From NCBI GenBank assembly GCA_965220385.1, contig OZ244825.1, positions 6,076,001 through 6,140,000 of the forward strand: a stretch of DNA of 64,000 bases, in the 5' to 3' direction. This document shows, one piece after another, positions 53,124-63,700 of the stretch (the stretch's first letter is position 1; every line of letters begins with the position of its first letter). The notes under the pieces are model-generated. The model was not told the DNA's origin, did no database searches, and worked only from the letters and a program-made list of their open reading frames with translations. Source of the DNA: PCPOR2b sp965220385 (GTDB taxonomy: Bacteria; Poribacteria; WGA-4E; PCPOR2b). The position numbers were made by a program, and so were the translations under genes.

Positions 53124-56100
53124 TTAGAAGTAAGATCTGCCAAGCGAGTTTCCGACACCGAAGGAGTCGTAAGGTACACCGGCTGGCAGGGTACGGAATC
53201 CCCATGTATCCGTTGTGGCGTCATAGCCAACTCCAACCGAGGCAGCGGGTTCGGCAATCAGGTTAATCTGAAAGGTGAAATCTTGTCGCACGTTATCGAA
53301 GGGAGGTTCCCGCTTAATCCCGATGCGGTGCCATCGGATTGTCATATTCCAATTGTGCAAGTTTCGCCGGAACGTTATGCTTTGTGAATAGAACTGTTTT
53401 TCGATCCAGTCGTAATTGACGCTGAGGTTCAATTCGAATAGATGGCTTGGGCGAATCCGTAGACTACCCGTGAGGCTTCGGAAGGCGCGTTGTGTCCTTT
53501 TGTTGAAGGCATTTCCGAACGTGAAGTTCCATTTTTCGCGGCGGTAACTGACATTAGATCGGAAACCGACCTGCTTGAGTCGTTTCCCATCGTAGCGCGA
53601 TTCATTCGGATCATGTGTCGACGTGAACGTGATATTCAGGTTTCGGCTCGCCAGTGGAACTATCGTCATTCTGCTTTCAATCGGTACGTACCGACGTTCA
53701 CCCAACGCCTCAAATTTGGTAAAATCCGCCGCAATTCGCGTATTAAAATGAAGCACACGAAGCGCAGATCTGCTGCCGCGAGTTTTAACTTCAATACTGG
53801 TATCGAAGTTATAAGAGAGATTTTTCCTTTCAAAGAAGTAGACACTGGGCCCAAAGGGATAGAGTTGGGGGGCGTCTTCTCTGTCGACGGGCGGTGAGTA
53901 ATCAAACGATACCCTTGAGTTGATTTGGTGGCGCATTCGGCGTGCACCCGGAATGAAACTGATGTCATAGATCCGAAACAGTAGATTACTGGCAGACAGC
54001 CGTGAGCTGTATATACTCCGGAAAATATTCTGGTTTCCTTCTCGGTCTTTGTCATGCCAGATAAGGTTGGTGTCGAAATCCATGTCGAGGCGCAACTCGC
54101 GATTTGGGATTATTTGTAGGACCGATTGTTTACGGAGATCAAAACCGAGATCCATTGTTTGCAGGTAGATGTTCTCCTCGTCTCGAAATCGTTCACGGAA
54201 AAAATTGCCGAAATTCGTATCCAGATCAAAACTGATGTTATCAAACGTTGGAATGGCAAGCATCGAAAGGATTGGGAGATCGGTGTGCAGTGCTTCGGAA
54301 ATTTTGGTCAGACGCGAATTGATAGTCTTGAAAACAGGCAGGCCATCTAAGCGCATACGCGAAAACGAAAGTTCAAGCGCGGGTAACTTTTGCAGGTTTG
54401 TTGTTCCTTCTTCACTAAGGTTTAAGGTGTGGTTAACCTGCAACCGTCCTAAGAACTCTCCGAGTGTCTTGTACGAAAATTTTAGGTTTCCGTCTTGGTC
54501 TTTATCCTCATGATCCAGTCCAGAAAAGGCATTTCCCCATGTGAGCACACCAAAAGAATTAACCGCCGATTCATTGATTCCGAATCCCTCCTCTTCAAAT
54601 TCTCTGGCGCGCCACGCTACACGCCCCACAAAACTCACGGGCCGTCGCGATCTTGCTCGGCTATCCCAAGGGGTGTAGAAGGTGTGTCGGTGTCCCCATC
54701 GCATGTTCCATCGCCGTCCAGTTTTGAACGGACTTCGGCGATCGTAAGAAAATTCATCGTTGGTATAGAAGTAAAGGTCCCCTCTGTAAGTGCGCCTTTT
54801 ATCGATCTTAATCAGGCGATACCCTTTGCGGGTATTGATTATTCCGGTATGATCACCGCTGTAGAGTCGTTGTGCTTGCGAGTGGATTACGGTTGGCATC
54901 TCCCACTTTCCTCGATAATCGTATTTCTGGTAGACCTGTAGCGGTTCCTCTTCCGCTACTCTTTCGAGCAATTCCGCCGTCTCATCGTCTTCAGTTTTAT
55001 CAGGCTCCCGAACGATCGGCGTACTATCCTCTTCCGCGCTTATATTGCGATCCCCATCGCTCTGTTTATCAGTTGCCTCTTTTGGTTGTTCTATTTCACT
55101 GTCTTCTCTCATTGGTGGTTCCCCGAATTCCGCTTCCATCGCTGCCCACTCTATTTCAAACTGACGCGCGATTTCTTCAAAGGTCGGGGTCGGTTCCTTT
55201 TCGATTAATTCAAAGATGTAGGTCCCTCGCTCGGTGTTGACGGGCCACGTTACTGCTCCGGGTCCTTCTAGCCGACTTACGGGGTGTTTCCAACGCCGAT
55301 CCATTTCATTCAGCAGGAACCCTGCGCCGTCGTTAGCTTCGGAGATTTCAACCTCCTCGTATTGTCCTGCCAGTTGTTCAAGTGTCTCTCCTGCCTCTGC
55401 GCGTTCTTGGATTTCCTTTGCAGTGCTTTGGATTGTGTTGCGGGTTTCTTGACTCGGTTCAATCGCTATATCAATTCGGCTGATCTGGAATTCTCGTTCG
55501 CCGTATACATCAAGCACATGATCAACCTTCAAGATGTGGAAACCAGATTCCGTCCTGAGAACCGGTGTAATTTCCCCCGGCTCTAGTTGAAAAACCGCTT
55601 CTTCGAGGATAGGGTCCAGTCGAAGTTCACCTTCTTCATCCCGTTCTCCAGGTACCAGAAAGCCCATATCGCCTCCCTGAAAGCGTGTTCCTTGATCAGT
55701 CGATTTCTCTTGTGCGATTGCTGCAAAATCTGCATCCGGTTCCTGTAATTGGGTATAAGTGTTATCTGCCTTTTCGCGAGCAGCGGCGATGTCTTCTTCG
55801 GAGATCTTATACTCCAGGAAGAGTTGTCGCAGCTTGTATCGGTCATACTCACCATCAAGACGGTCTGCTAACTCTTGTGCTTTCTCTTCTAATTTTGTCC
55901 GCTCACTTGGCGTTGCATTGGGAGGCAGCGGGACGATGATTTCTTGGATTTTGGCATCGTTTACCCGATATTTTCCGTCAAAACCGGCGCCACTTCCCCG
56001 ACGACTGGAGTGATCAAACAGCAGGGCACCGTCATAGCGGAAGCGACGCGCAAGCGGTAAAATTACGCTCAGAAATACCCCTTGATGGCTATTTGTTCCG

Positions 56101-57080
56101 ATTTTGACGATTACTTTTGCAATTTTGTCTTCTTGGCGCAAATCACGACGGTAGGCAGGAAAATAGAAGAGGGGAATGCCCCCAACTCTCAGGACAATAT
56201 TTTTGGCAATCAACTCTCTGTTTACTTTGACAATAATCTGTGACGCGCTGAAGTAGTAATGGGGGTGTTTGAGGGAACATGTCGTCAGAGCACCACCACG
56301 GATATAGGATTCATCATCTTCGATCTTGAAAATTTCCGTACCACGGTAGTACCACGGGTCGCTGAATGTGAAGCCTTCACGAACAATTCCTTTTTTCGTC
56401 TCAAGGTTATAAACCAGCTCGTTTGCAAAAGTTTCTTCCTTTCCAACGAGTAGGTGTACGTTTCCCGCTGCGCGCATGACATTTTCATCGAAATCCGCCC
56501 AGATGTGATCTGCATAGAGTATGACTTCGTCATATTTGATTAATCCGTTGCCGTGAATCTGGATCAGATTTTGGTGGAAGGAAAGGTCGTCGCCTTTTGC
56601 GAGCAGGTTCCCTGCTTCAGGTGTCATGTTTTCCGGATCGAGCTTTCGACTGGCTTGGGCGGGTTCGTCAGGCGTAGGTGGATCTGTCGATGGTGAAGGC
56701 TCTGATGTTTCTTCAGGAGGTACTGTGGATGGAGCCTCAGTCGCATCGGTGGAAGTTTCGGGAGTGGGCGCATCTGCGATTGAGGAGGCTTCTGGTGGCG
56801 TCTCAGTTTGGACGCTGGGCACCTCTTCATCGGTAGTGGAAAGCGAGTCGGTTTGGGCGGATGATATGCCCACGGACAAAGTTAGGCTAAGCGTGAAAAT
56901 CGCGACTGATAGGACACAGAGGCCGAGGCGGGATACATCGGGACCAAAACGTAAAACATGGCGTGTTTCCCGCAAAAATTGATCAAGGAATTGGAAGCAG
57001 GGAGGGGTAGGAAATCGGCTGGGCGATTTCTCTGCATTGCCTACAATCTCTTGCCATTTCCGTTTTTCCCTCCTCTCCAT
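53124..57080 (-). CDS. lptD: LptD-like LPS-assembly protein with inserted parvulin-like domains
   Basis: 1318 residues, against about 750-800 for normal LptD, the outer-membrane barrel that inserts lipopolysaccharide. Order: a 50-residue N-terminal extension and membrane/signal segment (about 51-75), a Pro/Thr/Glu-rich linker (76-150), the OstA/LptA-like periplasmic domain (about 155-320) with the diagnostic LTTCSLKHPHYYFSASQI, then GLFL..RFRYDGALLFDH at the barrel start. Here about 390 extra residues (373-765) are inserted: one full parvulin-like fold (about 375-525, with GGDMGFLVPG and GFHILKV), a second degenerate one (528-630), an acidic linker, and a partial third (712-763). The barrel resumes GDLYFYTNDEFSYDRRS and runs to the C-terminus. 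SurA is 78 bases upstream. The first conserved parvulin His is absent, so it probably chaperones without isomerase activity. Confidence 0.82.
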   Translation of the reverse strand: MERREKRKWQEIVGNAEKSPSRFPTPPCFQFLDQFLRETRHVLRFGPDVSRLGLCVLSVAIFTLSLTLSVGISSAQTDSLSTTDEEVPSVQTETPPEASSIADAPTPETSTDATEAPSTVPPEETSEPSPSTDPPTPDEPAQASRKLDPENMTPEAGNLLAKGDDLSFHQNLIQIHGNGLIKYDEVILYADHIWADFDENVMRAAGNVHLLVGKEETFANELVYNLETKKGIVREGFTFSDPWYYRGTEIFKIEDDESYIRGGALTTCSLKHPHYYFSASQIIVKVNRELIAKNIVLRVGGIPLFYFPAYRRDLRQEDKIAKVIVKIGTNSHQGVFLSVILPLARRFRYDGALLFDHSSRRGSGAGFDGKYRVNDAKIQEIIVPLPPNATPSERTKLEEKAQELADRLDGEYDRYKLRQLFLEYKISEEDIAAAREKADNTYTQLQEPDADFAAIAQEKSTDQGTRFQGGDMGFLVPGERDEEGELRLDPILEEAVFQLEPGEITPVLRTESGFHILKVDHVLDVYGEREFQISRIDIAIEPSQETRNTIQSTAKEIQERAEAGETLEQLAGQYEEVEISEANDGAGFLLNEMDRRWKHPVSRLEGPGAVTWPVNTERGTYIFELIEKEPTPTFEEIARQFEIEWAAMEAEFGEPPMREDSEIEQPKEATDKQSDGDRNISAEEDSTPIVREPDKTEDDETAELLERVAEEEPLQVYQKYDYRGKWEMPTVIHSQAQRLYSGDHTGIINTRKGYRLIKIDKRRTYRGDLYFYTNDEFSYDRRSPFKTGRRWNMRWGHRHTFYTPWDSRARSRRPVSFVGRVAWRAREFEEEGFGINESAVNSFGVLTWGNAFSGLDHEDKDQDGNLKFSYKTLGEFLGRLQVNHTLNLSEEGTTNLQKLPALELSFSRMRLDGLPVFKTINSRLTKISEALHTDLPILSMLAIPTFDNISFDLDTNFGNFFRERFRDEENIYLQTMDLGFDLRKQSVLQIIPNRELRLDMDFDTNLIWHDKDREGNQNIFRSIYSSRLSASNLLFRIYDISFIPGARRMRHQINSRVSFDYSPPVDREDAPQLYPFGPSVYFFERKNLSYNFDTSIEVKTRGSRSALRVLHFNTRIAADFTKFEALGERRYVPIESRMTIVPLASRNLNITFTSTHDPNESRYDGKRLKQVGFRSNVSYRREKWNFTFGNAFNKRTQRAFRSLTGSLRIRPSHLFELNLSVNYDWIEKQFYSQSITFRRNLHNWNMTIRWHRIGIKREPPFDNVRQDFTFQINLIAEPAASVGVGYDATTDTWGFRTLPAGVPYDSFGVGNSLGRSYF

Positions 57081-57158
57081 CCTATTTTCCCTCTGCTACG
57101 CTGTAATATCAACTATTCGAAAGCAATAGAGTCTATCCGAAAGTCAGATTTTTCTACC

Positions 57159-58469
57159 TCAATCCTCGCTGTCAAATAATTCCGATTTAACTTTTATGAA
57201 GGAATTTTCCTTAAGCAGATCTGTGTAGATTTGCCATTCCTCTTGGAACTTTTGCTGACGCAGCATCATTCGGATTTGGTCTTTTTCAACATCAATTAAC
57301 TCAGGGGCAGCGCGGCTATCGATCTTAAAGATATGCACACCGTACGTCGTTTTGATCGGCGTACTATGTGATCCGATGGAGAGTTCTTCGATAATTTTTC
57401 GAGTGTCAGGATTTAATTCGCTGAGGGAGCGAATCCCGAGATCACCACCGTTGGCCTTTGTCTGTGCATCGTCGGAATATTGTCGTGCGAGCGTGTCGAA
57501 ATCTTCACTCTGATTTAACCGCTGCAAGAGGCCATCTGCGCGTTCATAAGCGGCCTCAATCGCCTCCTCACTCGGCTTCAAACTGACAATGAGATGACGA
57601 AAAGCAACGATCTGCTCGTCTTTGCGCTCGACTTTGAAGAGATAAAGCCCATCATTGCCTTCAACCGGTTCGCTAATCTCGCCGGCGTTAAGCGCGGAAA
57701 GCGCATCACGGAAGGTATCCGAGAGGACGCTTATTTCTGATATGGGGAGTTCGTTCAATATTCCAACCCCTGCTTGTTTGTGCTCTGCGTCAGCGTAGGC
57801 TTGTGCAAGTTTCTCAAAATCTGATCCAGTCTCTAATTCTTGAAGAATCGTGTTGATTTTCCCGAGGGCGAGGGCTCGATCTGCCTCACTGGGCTTGAAA
57901 GCAACGAAGATGTGTCGAAGGTGGACGCTGTCCGTTTTAGTGGGCAATTGCGAACGGTTTTCTTCAAAAAACTTCTGTATGTCTGAATCCCGTATTTGCA
58001 ACCTTGGGAGAATACGTTGCATGACGAGTCTATCCGCCATCAGGTTGCGTTTAGCCTGTTCACGGAAAGACATCAGCGTGTAACCTTCCTTCTTTAATGC
58101 TTGAGCAAGTTCCGCTTCAGTCTCAATCTTATACTGGTCTTTGAAGTTTTGCAGATATTGCTCAACTTCAGCCTCCGTGATTTCGATTTTTAGCGTTAAT
58201 GCCGTCTCAACGAGAAGCATTTGACGGATCAACTGGTCGAGGAGCACGGTCCGCTCCTCCTCTGCCTTTTGCATTGCTTCGCGTTCACTGAATCGGTAAA
58301 CTTGCTGAAGTTCCAGCCCTTTTTGCTTAACAACGCTATCGAGTTCCCACCGGGTGATCACATCTTCGTTGACATACGCGACGATCTGATCAAACCTTCG
58401 CGCGTCCACAGGATTGATCCCGCAATAAAAGATCAGTAGAATCAGCGCACAGAAGCGCAATATTTTCAT
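57159..58469 (-). CDS. surA: SurA-like periplasmic chaperone with two parvulin domains
   Basis: 436 residues with a signal peptide (KILRFCALILLIFYCGINPVDA). A SurA N-terminal region (QIVAYVNEDVITRWELDS) precedes two parvulin peptidyl-prolyl isomerase domains: about 180-285 (LRHIFVAFKPSE...GLYLFKVERKD) and about 288-395 (FRHLIVSLKPSE...GGDLGIRSLSE...YGVHIFKID). Both keep the usual His of R-H-I/L. E. coli SurA has the same two-parvulin layout and aids folding of outer-membrane barrels, notably LptD, whose gene is directly downstream here with a 78-base gap. An AAGGAGG lies somewhat far (13 bases) before the ATG. Confident call. Confidence 0.93.
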   Translation of the reverse strand: MKILRFCALILLIFYCGINPVDARRFDQIVAYVNEDVITRWELDSVVKQKGLELQQVYRFSEREAMQKAEEERTVLLDQLIRQMLLVETALTLKIEITEAEVEQYLQNFKDQYKIETEAELAQALKKEGYTLMSFREQAKRNLMADRLVMQRILPRLQIRDSDIQKFFEENRSQLPTKTDSVHLRHIFVAFKPSEADRALALGKINTILQELETGSDFEKLAQAYADAEHKQAGVGILNELPISEISVLSDTFRDALSALNAGEISEPVEGNDGLYLFKVERKDEQIVAFRHLIVSLKPSEEAIEAAYERADGLLQRLNQSEDFDTLARQYSDDAQTKANGGDLGIRSLSELNPDTRKIIEELSIGSHSTPIKTTYGVHIFKIDSRAAPELIDVEKDQIRMMLRQQKFQEEWQIYTDLLKENSFIKVKSELFDSED

Positions 58470-58505
58470 TTGGGGACATACCTCCTTGGTTCAGGGATTG
58501 ACGTT

Positions 58506-59498
58506 TTACTGTTCTGTTTCAGGCTCGGCAGAAACGTCACTCTCATCAGTCGATTCGGTTTCTGCTTCCTCTTCCGGCTCCGGTGTGTCAGGGATTCGAT
58601 CTGCAAAAGTTTGGACATTCGCCTGTTCATGGAGTCGGATCAGCCAGTCGGTCATAAGTTCTTCACGCCTCTGGTTCTCGACATGTCTTTCCACATTGCG
58701 TCGTACACTATTTTCCTCAAGCGTTTGCTGGCGTTCCGGCTGGACCTCCTCCTTACGGAAAATTAGGTAATAGTGCTCCCCATCAAGTTCGACATGGAGA
58801 ATCTCGTCGTTCATTTGACCGACTTCCAATTCAAATGCTGCATCGCTAAAAGGTTTTGCGCGCCGCGAATACATAGTGTCATCGAAAAAGTCGGTGTCGC
58901 CCGGGATTTCATTATTTGATCCTGGGCCAATTAACTCCCCATTTGCCGCGAGTTCCTTAGCAAGCTCAGCGATGTCTTCCCCATCTTTGATTCGTTGAAA
59001 GACCTCGTTTGCTCGCTCCTCATTTTGGAGGGTGATGCAGGTCAGTCGTACCTTTTCCGGCACGAGATAATCGCCTTTATTTTCTTCATAATAGGCCTGG
59101 TAATCTTCCTCGGTCAGCTTAATTTTTTCCTCTACTTCGATTTCTGTGATTCTGTCAACGAGCAGTTCATGGTAATAGTCCTGCACTTTTTTCAGAACCA
59201 CAGGATCCTCGTTAAGTTTCTTATCCTTAGCAAGGCAAAGTATGAGACGGCTTTCCGCCATTAGATTCATATATTCCTCATACCCACCTTCTGCTTCCTG
59301 ATACTGTGGTTGTTTGTAGCTAGGGAGTTCGCTTATCTCCTGGAGCATCTCTTCAAGCGTGATTTGGTGCTTTCCATCCCATTCAAATTCAGCGATTACA
59401 GTGCCTTCAGCCCCAGCTTTTCCACCGCAACCGTTCAACGAAATACTAATAACCGCGGCACCGACTAAGATGAAACCGATAATTCCTAATAACTTCAC
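58506..59498 (-). CDS. PpiC-type peptidyl-prolyl isomerase-like lipoprotein
   Basis: 330 residues from a GTG at 59498 with an excellent ATGGAGGT SD; an ATG further upstream would add 15 residues of no value. N-terminal membrane segment VKLLGIIGFILVGAAVISISLNGC with a lipobox-like LNGC, so probably a lipoprotein. SurA-like N-terminal region (about 50-130) then a parvulin domain (VRLTCITLQNEE...GPGSNNEIPGDTDFF...YYLIFRKEE). The first conserved His of parvulins (RHI) is replaced by TCI, so it may lack isomerase activity. An acidic, Glu/Ser-rich tail ends the protein. It is a paralogue of the next gene upstream (about 35-40% by eye in the parvulin part). Confidence 0.85.
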   Translation of the reverse strand: MKLLGIIGFILVGAAVISISLNGCGGKAGAEGTVIAEFEWDGKHQITLEEMLQEISELPSYKQPQYQEAEGGYEEYMNLMAESRLILCLAKDKKLNEDPVVLKKVQDYYHELLVDRITEIEVEEKIKLTEEDYQAYYEENKGDYLVPEKVRLTCITLQNEERANEVFQRIKDGEDIAELAKELAANGELIGPGSNNEIPGDTDFFDDTMYSRRAKPFSDAAFELEVGQMNDEILHVELDGEHYYLIFRKEEVQPERQQTLEENSVRRNVERHVENQRREELMTDWLIRLHEQANVQTFADRIPDTPEPEEEAETESTDESDVSAEPETEQ

Positions 59499-59604
59499 AG
59501 CTATACCTCCATAAAAAATTTTGCGTGATATATAGTTACCCAATTTTGATGACTATCTCCAGTCAACTTCTGTGCACGATAAGTCTGGTCCAGTTTGCGT
59601 TTCC

Positions 59605-60567
59605 CTACTGCTCAGATTGCTCATTTTCTGGATCTTCTTCCTCTTCGGGTGTCACCGGTGGAGGGAGCAGTTCTGGATACGTTGTGAGTTTAGCCTCTGC
59701 AGTAAGCACTTCCAGCCATTCAAGGATGCGCTTCCGCTTCAGCTCGCGTTTTAACGGATACTCAAGTCGAGGCTTAACCTCTTCAAAGGTCTGTTGGCGT
59801 TCTGGCTGGTGTTCTTCCTTTCGGAAAATCATATAATAGGTGGCCTCTTCGACGTCCTGCTCAAAAACTTCTTCGGTTATTTCACCAACTTCCATTGCAA
59901 AAACCGCGTCAACGAATGCCTGTGCTCTTGCAGAAATATCTCGAGTAAAGAGACCGGTGTCACCCGGATCATCCGGATTTGAACCCGGACCGGTCAATAC
60001 ACCTTTTTCTGAAAGTTCCTTCGCTGCATCAAAGATATCCTTACCGGCTTGAATCTCTTCCAGTGTTGTCTGTGCGAGCTCTTTATCGAATACCGTGACG
60101 CAGGTTGCTCGCACCTGTTCCTTATCTACATATGTATCTTTGTTTTCCTCATAATACTCTCGGAGTGCATCATCGTTGACGACAATTTTTTCGTCAACCT
60201 CGATTTCGGTCAAGCGTTCAACCATTAACTGGTGTTTATAGTCATCACCTCTTTTGAGGTACTCCTTATTTTTATCGAATCCTGCCTCATTTGCTGCGAG
60301 GAGCATCAGCTTTTGGTTAATCATGTCTTCAAGAAATATTAGCTTAGCGGCTTTGGATCGATAGTTTTTCTGTTTGTATTCCGGCAGCGCCGCAATTTCT
60401 GCATTAAGTGCTGCAAGCGAAATTTCGTGTGTACCGTTCCATTCGTAACGGGCTACAACAACTTGGCTCTCGTCCATCGGCCCAGCTACATCGTGCGATC
60501 CCGACGGATCGGGACTGCTCAAACCGATTGCCACAGCCACGACGAAAATTATCAATATTTTTTTCAT
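59605..60567 (-). CDS. PpiC-type peptidyl-prolyl isomerase-like protein
   Basis: 320 residues from the ATG at 60567 (AAAGGA upstream); the open frame to 60651 adds an unlikely N-terminus. Signal peptide KKILIIFVVAVAIGLSSPDPSGS. A SurA-like helical region (ALNAEIAALPEYKQKNYRSKAAKLIFLEDMINQKLML) precedes a parvulin-like domain (VRATCVTVFDKE...GPGSNPDDPGDTGLF...YYMIFRKEEHQPERQQTF). As in its neighbour, the first parvulin His is changed to Thr-Cys. The shared RQQT and acidic tail show the two genes are a duplication. It heads the four-gene envelope block with surA and lptD. Confidence 0.85.
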   Translation of the reverse strand: MKKILIIFVVAVAIGLSSPDPSGSHDVAGPMDESQVVVARYEWNGTHEISLAALNAEIAALPEYKQKNYRSKAAKLIFLEDMINQKLMLLAANEAGFDKNKEYLKRGDDYKHQLMVERLTEIEVDEKIVVNDDALREYYEENKDTYVDKEQVRATCVTVFDKELAQTTLEEIQAGKDIFDAAKELSEKGVLTGPGSNPDDPGDTGLFTRDISARAQAFVDAVFAMEVGEITEEVFEQDVEEATYYMIFRKEEHQPERQQTFEEVKPRLEYPLKRELKRKRILEWLEVLTAEAKLTTYPELLPPPVTPEEEEDPENEQSEQ

Positions 60568-60667
60568 TGTGTGTGTTGTTCCTTTCTGGTTAAAAAAGTA
60601 GGTTGCAAAGACACCGTCTTCGCAGTTAGTGGTATATTCATACTTATTCAAAATAACATGTATGCTG

Positions 60668-60694
60668 ATAGGCGTGCCTCACAAGCACGCCTAT
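60668..60694 (-). terminator. Strong hairpin between mfd and the first ppiC-like gene
   Basis: A perfect 10-bp stem ATAGGCGTGC/GCACGCCTAT with a 7-base loop, 24 bases after the mfd stop on the minus strand. There is no T-tract after it, so it may be a processing site, an attenuator or a weak stop rather than a classic terminator. Confidence 0.45.
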
Positions 60695-60718
60695 GCAGCG
60701 CACATCACGTCTTACAGA

Positions 60719-63700
60719 TCACATCAATGTATCCAATATACGCTTAAGCTCGGACAGGAGTGTTTTCCCCTGCACTTCTGTCATACGGATTGCCATGCGT
60801 GCGGGCGGTGTAATCGAGATTCGCCGATCTTTTTCAATCAGGCGGATCAGTTTGCGGGGATCAAGGCTTGTTTTTGCCTCGTCGAATGTTATCTTGACGA
60901 TTTCTTCACCCGCGACGATTCCATCAACTCCGAGTTGTTGACTGATTTGTTTTAAGTCAGCGATTTCGAGGAGCATTTCAACCGGTTCGGGAATCTTTCC
61001 ATACCGATCTACCATCTCCTCTTCAAGTTCTTTCCGATCTACTTCCGTTTCTAAGGCAGCGATCTTTTTGTAAAGCGCTACCTTCTGTCGACTGTCGGGG
61101 ACATATTCATCGGGCAGATAGGCTTCAATAGGAAGGTTAATACGCGTTTCGACCTTCTCTTCGATTTCCTCACCCTTGAGTTTTTGTACTGCTTCTTCAA
61201 CGAGTTTGCAGTACATATCGTAACCCACAGCGGTGATATGACCGTGCTGCTCTGAACCAAGAATATTGCCTGTTCCTCGGATCTCAAGGTCGCGGAGCGC
61301 AATCTTAAATCCAGAGCCGAGGTCGGTAAATTCTTCGATAACGCGTAGGCGTTTTTGTGCACCTTCCGTAATTGCCCAGCCTTGTGGATAAAACAGATAA
61401 CCGTAAGCCTGATGCTGATCGCGACCAACCCGTCCGCGCAACTGGTAAAGTTGGGCCAATCCAAACGCGTCTGCGCGATTAATCAGGATTGTGTTGACGG
61501 TTGGAATATCCACGCCAGATTCGATAATCATGGTGCAAACCAGAACGTCATATTTGTGGCTGATGAATTCCAACATTACCTTTTCTAATTGGCGTTCAGG
61601 CATTTGCCCGTGTGCGATGCAGACTCTAGCGTGTGGAACGAGATCTTGGATTGTGGCGGCAATACTTGCGATACTCTGGACGCGGTTGTGAACAAAAAAG
61701 ATCTGCCCGCCCCGTTCCATTTCTCGCAAAATTGCATCTCGAACTACGTCAGGATTATACTCCATGACGTACGTTTCAATCGGCAGGCGGTTTTCTGGAG
61801 GCGTATTAATGACACTGAAGTCGCGGATACCGACAAGAGACATATGAAGTGTACGCGGAATCGGCGTCGCTGTCAAGGTTAATACATCAACCGTCTGCTT
61901 CAGTTGTTTAATCTTTTCTTTATGTTTTACTCCGAAACGATGTTCCTCGTCAATCACGAGCAGACCGAGTTCCCGAAACTTAATATTTTTTGAGAGCAAG
62001 GCATGGGTGCCGATGACAATATCGATCGTTCCGTTTGCCATTCCCTCCACCACCATTTTCGTCTCTTTATCCGTTCGGAAGCGATTCAGCATTTCGACCT
62101 GAACGGGGAAAGGGGCGAAGCGCTCCTGAAATGTATTGAAGTGTTGCAGCGTAAGAATTGTGGTTGGAGCAAGGAGGGCCACCTGTTTTCCTGCCATCAC
62201 TGCCTTGAACGCTGCACGAAGCGCCACCTCGGTCTTTCCGTATCCGACATCTCCGCAGATTAGCCGATCCATGGGTCGAGGCCGTTCCATATCCTGCTTG
62301 ACCTCTTCGATCGCCTTCTGTTGGTCCGGGGTTTCTTCGTAAGGAAAGAGCACCTCAAACTCTTTCTGCCAAGGAGCATCCGCTGGGAAGGCATGACCCT
62401 GTCGGGATTCACGAATAGCATATAATTTCAGCAGTTCCTCCGCCATTTGCTCTATGGAGGCTTGCGCTTTGGCTTTGACCCGTTCCCATGACGTTCCACC
62501 GAGTTTGTCGAGACGTATTCTGCCGTCCTCTTGTCCACCAATATATTTCTGGACAAGATCAATTTGATAGGTTGGAACATACAGCCTACCCGCGTCTGCA
62601 TACTCTAACGCGAGGAAGTCCTGTGGCTTTCCATCAACGTCAAGGCGACGAATTCCTGCGTAACGGCCAATCCCATGTGAGATATGCACCACATAATCTT
62701 TTTCCTTAAGGTCAATTAGACTTAGGAGAGGCGTTCCTTCCTTAAAGGAGGTTTTACGGTGCCGACGATGCTCGCGTCCAAACAACTCATCTTCAGACAG
62801 TGTGATGAGTTTGAGAGTTTCATTGACAAAGCCCTCGCTGATGGTGCCGATGTTCACCGCCGTTTGGGTTGCGGGTAGGTCTCTATCCGCTAAAATGTTG
62901 TATAGCCGATCTGCGCTCTTTGGATTATCACAGAGGAAGTTGACGAAATAGCCTTCATCAGTCCACTCCTTGATCTGATCCATGACCATCCGATAATTGC
63001 TGCGCGGCAGACCGAGCGGACGCATACCAAAAGCAATTTCCTCGACCGGTTCCTCTGTATTCAGTGCAGGCGGAGTTAGCGATGTGCGAGCGAGGGGATA
63101 CGCATGTAAATTGGAGATTACTGATTCAAACGGTACAAATGTCTCATCCGGTGACACCATAAACTGATCAAATGCTAATTTTCGTTCATACAGCTCTTTC
63201 GTATCCTCTATGAGTTGGGCACCCTCACGCTCCATCCAAGCTGGTTCAATCAGGAGGACGATAGTCTGTGGGGATAGATAATCCATGAGTATATTGGTGT
63301 CTTCATATAACATTGGGAGCAGGGCTTCCAGTCCATCCGGATTTGTTTCTGTTTCGAGACGGTTCGTAATCTCATTGACTGCGTTTCGGTATTTTGGTGA
63401 TTCATTGTCTTGGATCAGTATCTCTGATCGGGCTTTCCACAGATCGAGGGTTTCAGGGGATAGGATGATTTCTCGAACTGGGCACAGCGTTATTTCTTTT
63501 GGCTGGTCATCAATTCCATCGGGAGCAGAGCGTTGTGATGTCGGATCAAATAAGCGGATAGCGTCGATTTCGTCACCAAAGAACTCAATCCGGATGGGGG
63601 CATCGGTGGTCAATGGGTAGACATCCAGAATATCACCACGAAGAGCCAATTCTCCCTTGACTTCTACGAGATCTACGCGCTGATAACCGTTACGCAGCAG

